Shown here: piece by piece, positions 7,215 to 10,730 of the stretch | Position numbering within the stretch: position 1 is the stretch's first letter | Layout: each line of letters begins with the position of its first letter | DNA from: Candidatus Gorgonimonas leptogorgiae | GTDB taxonomy: Bacteria; Pseudomonadota; Gammaproteobacteria; Pseudomonadales; Endozoicomonadaceae | Assembly (NCBI GenBank): GCA_929200515.1 | Contig: CAKNAD010000056.1 | Location: forward strand, 1-10,730 | Direction of reading: 5' to 3' | Length of the DNA: 10,730 bases | Made by a program: the position numbers and the translations under genes | Notes under the pieces: generated by a model | Seen by the model: the letters and a program-made list of their open reading frames with translations, nothing else | Told to the model about the DNA's origin: nothing | The model's database searches: none

Positions 7215-7563
7215 TAATCATAATGTTTTTTAATTGATCATTAACAGTCTCAATTAATTCTTTTGTAACATTAGTTTATCAAAAGAACTCAAAGATTATT
7301 CTTTCATGTTTTTTTAACTTTTGTTACTATATTGATATTTTTTTTCTTTGATGAAGCAGATAATTCACTGGCAATATACACCTTCTGCTATTAACAATAA
7401 AAAATAAATAAGTTATGAATTTTATTTGCTTTAAAACTCTAATTTAAATTATTAGCTATAATTCGTGTAAATACAGCAATTTAGATGCGTTTACCCTGAG
7501 ATAGCATTCAGTTTGTGTGTAATTTAGGTATTTATCTGACAACAGCTTTTTAGCACTAAATAT
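7215..7563. other. AT-rich intergenic stretch, no recognisable gene
   Basis: About 350 bases with frequent stops in all frames. A TATAAT box occurs on the plus strand at 7456-7461 but faces no gene. A 27-codon minus-strand frame near 7324-7405 ('KVYIASELSAS...IVTKVKKT') has no recognisable similarity. The stretch separates the converging 625-aa gene and the methyltransferase-HEPN operon. Confidence 0.5.
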
Positions 7564-7564
7564 T

Positions 7565-7591
7565 AGCTAAGCAACAGCACAATGCTTAGTT
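7565..7591. terminator. Hairpin downstream of the HEPN operon, weak terminator candidate
   Basis: The arms ctaagca (7567-7573) and tgcttag (7583-7589) pair around a nine-base loop, with G-U and A-T extensions outward. On the minus strand it lies just after the hsdS-relic stop, where a terminator of the HEPN operon would be expected. There is little U-tract after it, so the call is weak. Confidence 0.3.
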
Positions 7592-7598
7592 GTGGTGG

Positions 7599-7664
7599 TT
7601 ATTTCACTTTAACCTGTCCGTTCATTAGCATTGGTAGTAGCCAGTCGCGGAGGGTTTTTAGGGT
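7599..7664 (-). pseudogene. hsdS: 3' relic of type I restriction specificity subunit (hsdS), copy B
   Basis: The minus strand reads 'TLKTLRDWLLPMLMNGQVKVK' around the HsdS C-terminal signature, with TAA at 7599-7601. An in-frame TAA at 7665-7667 sits immediately upstream, so only 21 codons survive. It begins eight bases after the stop of the HEPN gene, so the HEPN gene is joined directly onto the end of an old hsdS. From 7611 to 7660 it is almost identical to 3442-3491. That near-identity at the DNA level, including synonymous positions, points to a fairly recent duplication or to gene conversion rather than independent decay. Confidence 0.8.
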
Positions 7665-7672
7665 TTAATATG

Positions 7673-8431
7673 CTACAAATCATTTGTTGATTCAATAAAC
7701 TTAGCTATAGCCTCATTATTTTTAGTATCATAACTTGCTTTATTTTGAAGATTTTTAGCTAAGTAAAATTCACTTTGAGCATACTCTTTTATGGTATCTT
7801 GAGTTGTTGACATTATTTCTAAAATAAAATTTTTAATATCCGTAACTGTAGTTATAGATAATTCTATAACCTTACTATTAGACGGATGTATTTTATCACC
7901 ATGACTTATCGAATTTCTAGTACTTAAGAATTTATTAATATACTGTTCCCTTAATTCAAATCCTTCGTAGCAATTTACCCCTATAACTGTTAATATATTT
8001 TTATATACTTTATAATTGAGATTATCTTTGGTATTGATAATTGATTTATCTATACTGCCACTTTTTTTAATATCAAAATGAAAATTACTTTCTTGTTTAG
8101 TTTTAAAATGATCACAAAAATTTAATTCATTTTTTATAGAAAGTATTTCACTAGATGGTAAAATATATTTAACTAGATTTTTAGTAGAAATACAAATAAA
8201 GTTATTTAACAAGTTATTATGTGTAATCTTTTTATTAGACACATACTGTAAATAAAGTTTAGCTATATTTTTAATATAGCCCTCCCAATGAGCATAGAGC
8301 ATTAAAATCATTGACTTTAATAAAGCTTCACTGTTTTCATTGTTCTGTAACATACTATAAAGGCGAGAAATTTCAGTTTTTCTCCACGATAAATCGTTGT
8401 CTAATTTTTTATATAGTTCGTCAATAGTCAT
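7673..8431 (-). CDS. HEPN-domain RNase, MAE_28990/MAE_18760-like (predicted effector of the DUF262 pair)
   Basis: This is a 252-aa, mostly helical protein. The N-terminal 'LMLYAHWEGYIKN' (43-55) is the signature opening of the MAE_28990/MAE_18760 HEPN families. The catalytic HEPN motif R-X4-H is present as 'RNSISH' (R172, H177) in the context 'FLSTRNSISHGDKI'. HEPN proteins of this type are predicted metal-independent RNases that act in abortive infection or toxin-antitoxin settings, usually as dimers. The active-site residues are intact, so the enzyme may be active. It is the last gene of the operon, starting 11 bases after the DUF262 stop. An AGAGAT that overlaps the DUF262 TAG is the likely ribosome site, implying translational coupling. 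The specific RNA target is unknown. No membrane or secretion signal is visible. The gene ends against the hsdS relic. Confidence 0.85.
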   Translation of the reverse strand: MTIDELYKKLDNDLSWRKTEISRLYSMLQNNENSEALLKSMILMLYAHWEGYIKNIAKLYLQYVSNKKITHNNLLNNFICISTKNLVKYILPSSEILSIKNELNFCDHFKTKQESNFHFDIKKSGSIDKSIINTKDNLNYKVYKNILTVIGVNCYEGFELREQYINKFLSTRNSISHGDKIHPSNSKVIELSITTVTDIKNFILEIMSTTQDTIKEYAQSEFYLAKNLQNKASYDTKNNEAIAKFIESTNDL

Positions 8432-8442
8432 ATTAAATATCT

Positions 8443-9549
8443 CTATTTGAAATATTTAAATGATAATTCCGTTAATAGCTTGTAACGATTAAGTGCTTTA
8501 GTTCCAGGTTCTGTTATATTTTTGTAAACTTCATCTTTATATATTGTACCTATTATAGACTTAATTTTATCTGCAGTAATATTTTTATATCTATCTAAAT
8601 TTTTAGATAATCCTGGAAGAATAACTTCATACATTTGAGTAGAAAAAGCATTTGTGTACTTCTTAGTTTCATTATCATATTTTTTAAATGCTTGTTCACC
8701 TAATAACTTGTCTAACAACTCTAATGATGCTTTAAATTCTTCTAAAGAATTACTAAGATTAAAATCTTTGTTTTCAATAAGCTTTATAGTTTCTTTATCA
8801 ATAAAGTCTCTAACATGTATTTGCGATATCGAATAGTTATTAAAACAGTTGCTATTGTATCTAGCAATTAAATATCTAAGTATGAATTCCATTCTTTCTT
8901 TTTCTTCTTCCTTTTTTTCCGATATAGGAGTAAGCTTAACAAAAACCTCATCTTTTTTAAATTTATTAATTTCATTATAAAAGTCTTTATTGAGCATAAT
9001 AATTAGGCAGTTTCTTAGTTCTTGATTAGATAAATGTACTCCACCAGTGTTTAGTCGTTGAAAAACTTCATACTGCGACTGTATACTATTTTCTGTCAAA
9101 ATTATGTTTATAGTAAGTTTTGCTCTTTTAATTATACGCTGAATATCAGCCGGGATAGTTTCCCATGTTTCTCCATCTAAAGATGGTATATATTTGCAAG
9201 TTTCTAATTTTAAAGGTTTCTTGCCATCATGTTGCAAATTACCAGTTAACTCTAATATAGTAGATAATCTTTGTACTCCATCAACCACATCCCAAGTGCC
9301 ATCTTGTTTTTGAGCTACAAATATAGGTGGAATAGGAATTCCAATTATTAAAGATTCGATAAAATCAGTTTTTTGTTTATCCTTCCATCTATATAATCTT
9401 TGATACGCTGGATTTAAAGACATTTCTTTTTCATTATAAACATTAATAATTTCACCAACGCTCATATTATAATGATCCGTTTTTAATTCTTTGCGTGCTT
9501 TGGCTACTTGATCTAAAATATTTTTATGTTTTTCTGTTATATCAGTCAT
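8443..9549 (-). CDS. DUF262 (ParB/GmrS-like) protein partnered with HEPN
   Basis: This is a 368-aa protein. The DUF262 motifs appear in order: 'NPAYQRLYRW' (46-55), 'FIESLIIGIPIPPIFV' (63-78), 'VVDGVQRLSTI' (88-98), which is the DGxQR motif with Val in place of the more usual Gln, and 'FQRLNTGGVHLSNQELRN' (163-180). DUF262 has a ParB/sulfiredoxin-like fold that binds or hydrolyses nucleotides and drives nuclease activity in GmrSD, SspE and related defence proteins. No C-terminal DUF1524 HNH nuclease is present: residues 190-368 are helical and lack H-N-H residues. A partner must therefore supply effector activity, and the adjacent HEPN RNase fits. The start has AAAGAGAA upstream and lies 22 bases after the collapsed endonuclease. 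Sequence around that ribosome site is partly conserved at 4563-4584 in the other locus. Sensor or regulator of the HEPN protein is the inferred role. Confidence 0.88.
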   Translation of the reverse strand: MTDITEKHKNILDQVAKARKELKTDHYNMSVGEIINVYNEKEMSLNPAYQRLYRWKDKQKTDFIESLIIGIPIPPIFVAQKQDGTWDVVDGVQRLSTILELTGNLQHDGKKPLKLETCKYIPSLDGETWETIPADIQRIIKRAKLTINIILTENSIQSQYEVFQRLNTGGVHLSNQELRNCLIIMLNKDFYNEINKFKKDEVFVKLTPISEKKEEEKERMEFILRYLIARYNSNCFNNYSISQIHVRDFIDKETIKLIENKDFNLSNSLEEFKASLELLDKLLGEQAFKKYDNETKKYTNAFSTQMYEVILPGLSKNLDRYKNITADKIKSIIGTIYKDEVYKNITEPGTKALNRYKLLTELSFKYFK

Positions 9550-9571
9550 GATGGTTCTCTTTAATATTGTT

Positions 9572-9688
9572 TTAATGTGCAGCTAAATTAAAATAAATTA
9601 TATGATCAGCATTAAGCAACCCTAATGTAGCTAATATTTCTTTGGCTTGCTTTAATTTTATTAATCTTTTATTTTCAAGTGTAGACAT
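9572..9688 (-). pseudogene. BsuBI/PstI-type restriction endonuclease collapsed in frame to 38 codons
   Basis: The 38-codon frame starts at an ATG with a good GGGAG ribosome site 20 bases after the methyltransferase stop. Residues 9-27 ('LIKLKQAKEILATLGLLNA') match the N-terminus of the PstI/BsuBI endonuclease family ('..LKEAKEILKALGLP..'). The next residues, 'DHIIYFN' and then 'LAAH', match the far C-terminus ('PDHMIHFNGDRFLGPH', as at 4582). Two in-frame losses explain it: one removes almost the whole enzyme, and one removes the 12 bases coding GDRF. No catalytic core remains. The reading frame and ribosome site survive, so a 38-aa peptide may still be translated and may link translation of the methyltransferase to that of DUF262. 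Whether it has any use is unknown. Confidence 0.8.
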
Positions 9689-9707
9689 CAAAACTCCCAC
9701 TGAAATA

Positions 9708-10730
9708 TTACAAATTCAATTCAGTATTGACTATATGGTCAATTTTACTTTGATCAAAACATTTATGTTTAATAATTTTTTTACCAATCTTAATAATATA
9801 TTCTTTATTTGGAAAGTACATCATTCTGATTTCTGTTGCGTTAACCTGCGTATTGCCAGAAACACACCTAAAATAATCATCCATAAAAGATGAATTGAAT
9901 ACTGCTGCAATTCCGTATGCTTCTACTAAAGAAAGCTTTTTATTTTTAGAACCTATATAATTTATTTTATTGCCAAAAGCTATAAAATCATTGTTAAATT
10001 CATTTTTATTATAAACTCCTGCTATTAATCTTTTATTATCATCTTTAGTGGAAAATCTTCTAAGCAAAACATAATTAGAGTTTGGTAAGGTTACTTTTTC
10101 ATGATTGTCTGCTAATTTAAATCTAACGTCTTTTTTATGTAATCCATTCCAAATTGTTTCTAGTGTGGTGATATTATGATGTCGATATAACGGAACTGAG
10201 TTATGTATATTTGTTATACTTATTAGATATTCACGACATCTGTGTTCTACAACAGGCCCGGTAGAAATATAGTAATCTGTATCACTAAAAATAGATTCAA
10301 GTTTTTTTGCTGATTTAAGTATAGAAGCAGATTTTGCTGTTTCAGGTATTTTAATCATTCGATCACAACTAGAATTAGCTATAATTAAATTATTAGAATA
10401 AATATTTTCTTCTGCTATATTAATAGTTTCAGCACATTCGCTACTTCGGATTTTAATACAACTATTTTGCTTTTCTTTGATAAAACTACAAATAATATTT
10501 TCCTGTAACACTGATGATAGCTTATCTTTAAAAAGTTTATCTCTTCTTTTAAAAATATGTATTAATGATAATGAACTGTTATTTAAAATATAATTTCTAA
10601 ATCCTTTAAAATATAATCCATTAGTAAAACTTCTGGGAGTTATAGAAATTAATTGTCCTTTTTGCTGTAAGCAATTAATTGCTATTGCCATAAAAGATGC
10701 ATAAATATTCGGATCACCTTTATATAAATC
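9708..10730 (-). CDS. Adenine-N6 DNA methyltransferase, BsuBI/PstI type (5' end outside window)
   Basis: The frame stays open to the window edge (reading 'DLYKGDPNIYASFMAIAINC'), so the start and the SAM-binding and NPPY motifs lie beyond it; the 340 visible residues are the C-terminal part. 'KGQLISITPRSFTNGLYFKGF' spans the conserved segment after NPPY in Eco57I/M.PstI-like enzymes. Near the end, 'CVSGNTQVNATEIRMMYFP' is the closing signature of this class. Family knowledge says M.PstI and M.BsuBI methylate adenine in CTGCAG, protecting it from the cognate enzyme. Here the cognate gene follows at once but is reduced to 38 codons, so this is probably a solitary methyltransferase, possibly serving the DUF262-HEPN pair or epigenetic regulation. 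The specificity is inferred, not seen. No frameshift is visible. Confidence 0.85.
   Translation of the reverse strand, partial: DLYKGDPNIYASFMAIAINCLQQKGQLISITPRSFTNGLYFKGFRNYILNNSSLSLIHIFKRRDKLFKDKLSSVLQENIICSFIKEKQNSCIKIRSSECAETINIAEENIYSNNLIIANSSCDRMIKIPETAKSASILKSAKKLESIFSDTDYYISTGPVVEHRCREYLISITNIHNSVPLYRHHNITTLETIWNGLHKKDVRFKLADNHEKVTLPNSNYVLLRRFSTKDDNKRLIAGVYNKNEFNNDFIAFGNKINYIGSKNKKLSLVEAYGIAAVFNSSFMDDYFRCVSGNTQVNATEIRMMYFPNKEYIIKIGKKIIKHKCFDQSKIDHIVNTELNL

Noticed and set aside
8654..8836. 60-codon plus-strand open frame inside the DUF262 gene
   Set aside because: Antisense shadow of a gene with clear family motifs.
9642..9893. 83-codon plus-strand open frame
   Set aside because: It overlaps the conserved C-terminus of the methyltransferase and the collapsed endonuclease on the other strand, and its translation is low-complexity Phe/Asn/Ile.

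Overview
This is an AT-rich (by eye about 70% A+T), gene-poor window, read with the standard bacterial code. It looks like the accessory region of a host-associated bacterium. Two things point to an obligate intracellular lineage such as the Rickettsiales: eukaryote-like or effector-like proteins sit beside long non-coding stretches, and several defence genes are decayed. That placement is inference; no marker gene fixes the taxon.

Left part (1-2880, minus strand): two adjacent genes encode a repeat-rich protein of 619 aa with LRR-like 'NC..L..I' units and a 237-aa protein with two membrane segments. Their C-termini share a short 'DPI.Y....YSF..F' segment that resembles the start of a U-box. 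The gap between them holds a perfect 15-bp-arm palindrome, and half of it recurs at 4756-4779.

Middle part (2880-5330): a graveyard of defence genes. It holds the last ~20 codons of a type I restriction specificity subunit (hsdS), an apparently intact GIY-YIG/DUF4357 nuclease gene, the 3' end of a PstI/BsuBI-type restriction endonuclease with an in-frame stop, a cas2 relic with two in-frame stops, and the C-terminal cysteine cluster of cas4. No CRISPR array was seen. Immediately after the cas4 relic, using a Shine-Dalgarno that overlaps its stop codon, comes a 625-aa protein (5337-7214). It has two predicted membrane segments, a cysteine-rich stretch between them and a C-terminal region vaguely like RelE/HigB toxins.

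Right part (7600-10730, minus strand): one apparent operon. Its first gene is a PstI/BsuBI-type adenine methyltransferase whose start lies beyond the window. Next comes its cognate endonuclease, collapsed in frame to 38 codons, then a DUF262 (ParB-like) protein, then a HEPN RNase with an intact R-X4-H motif. It ends against a second copy of the hsdS 3' relic.

The two restriction loci therefore share the same bookends (endonuclease 3' end and hsdS 3' end, same order and orientation) but hold different cargo: the GIY-YIG gene on the opposite strand in one, the DUF262-HEPN pair in the other. The window reads as a duplicated defence locus in which the DNA cleavage genes have decayed. A methyltransferase plus an RNA-targeting DUF262-HEPN module remain as the likely working system.
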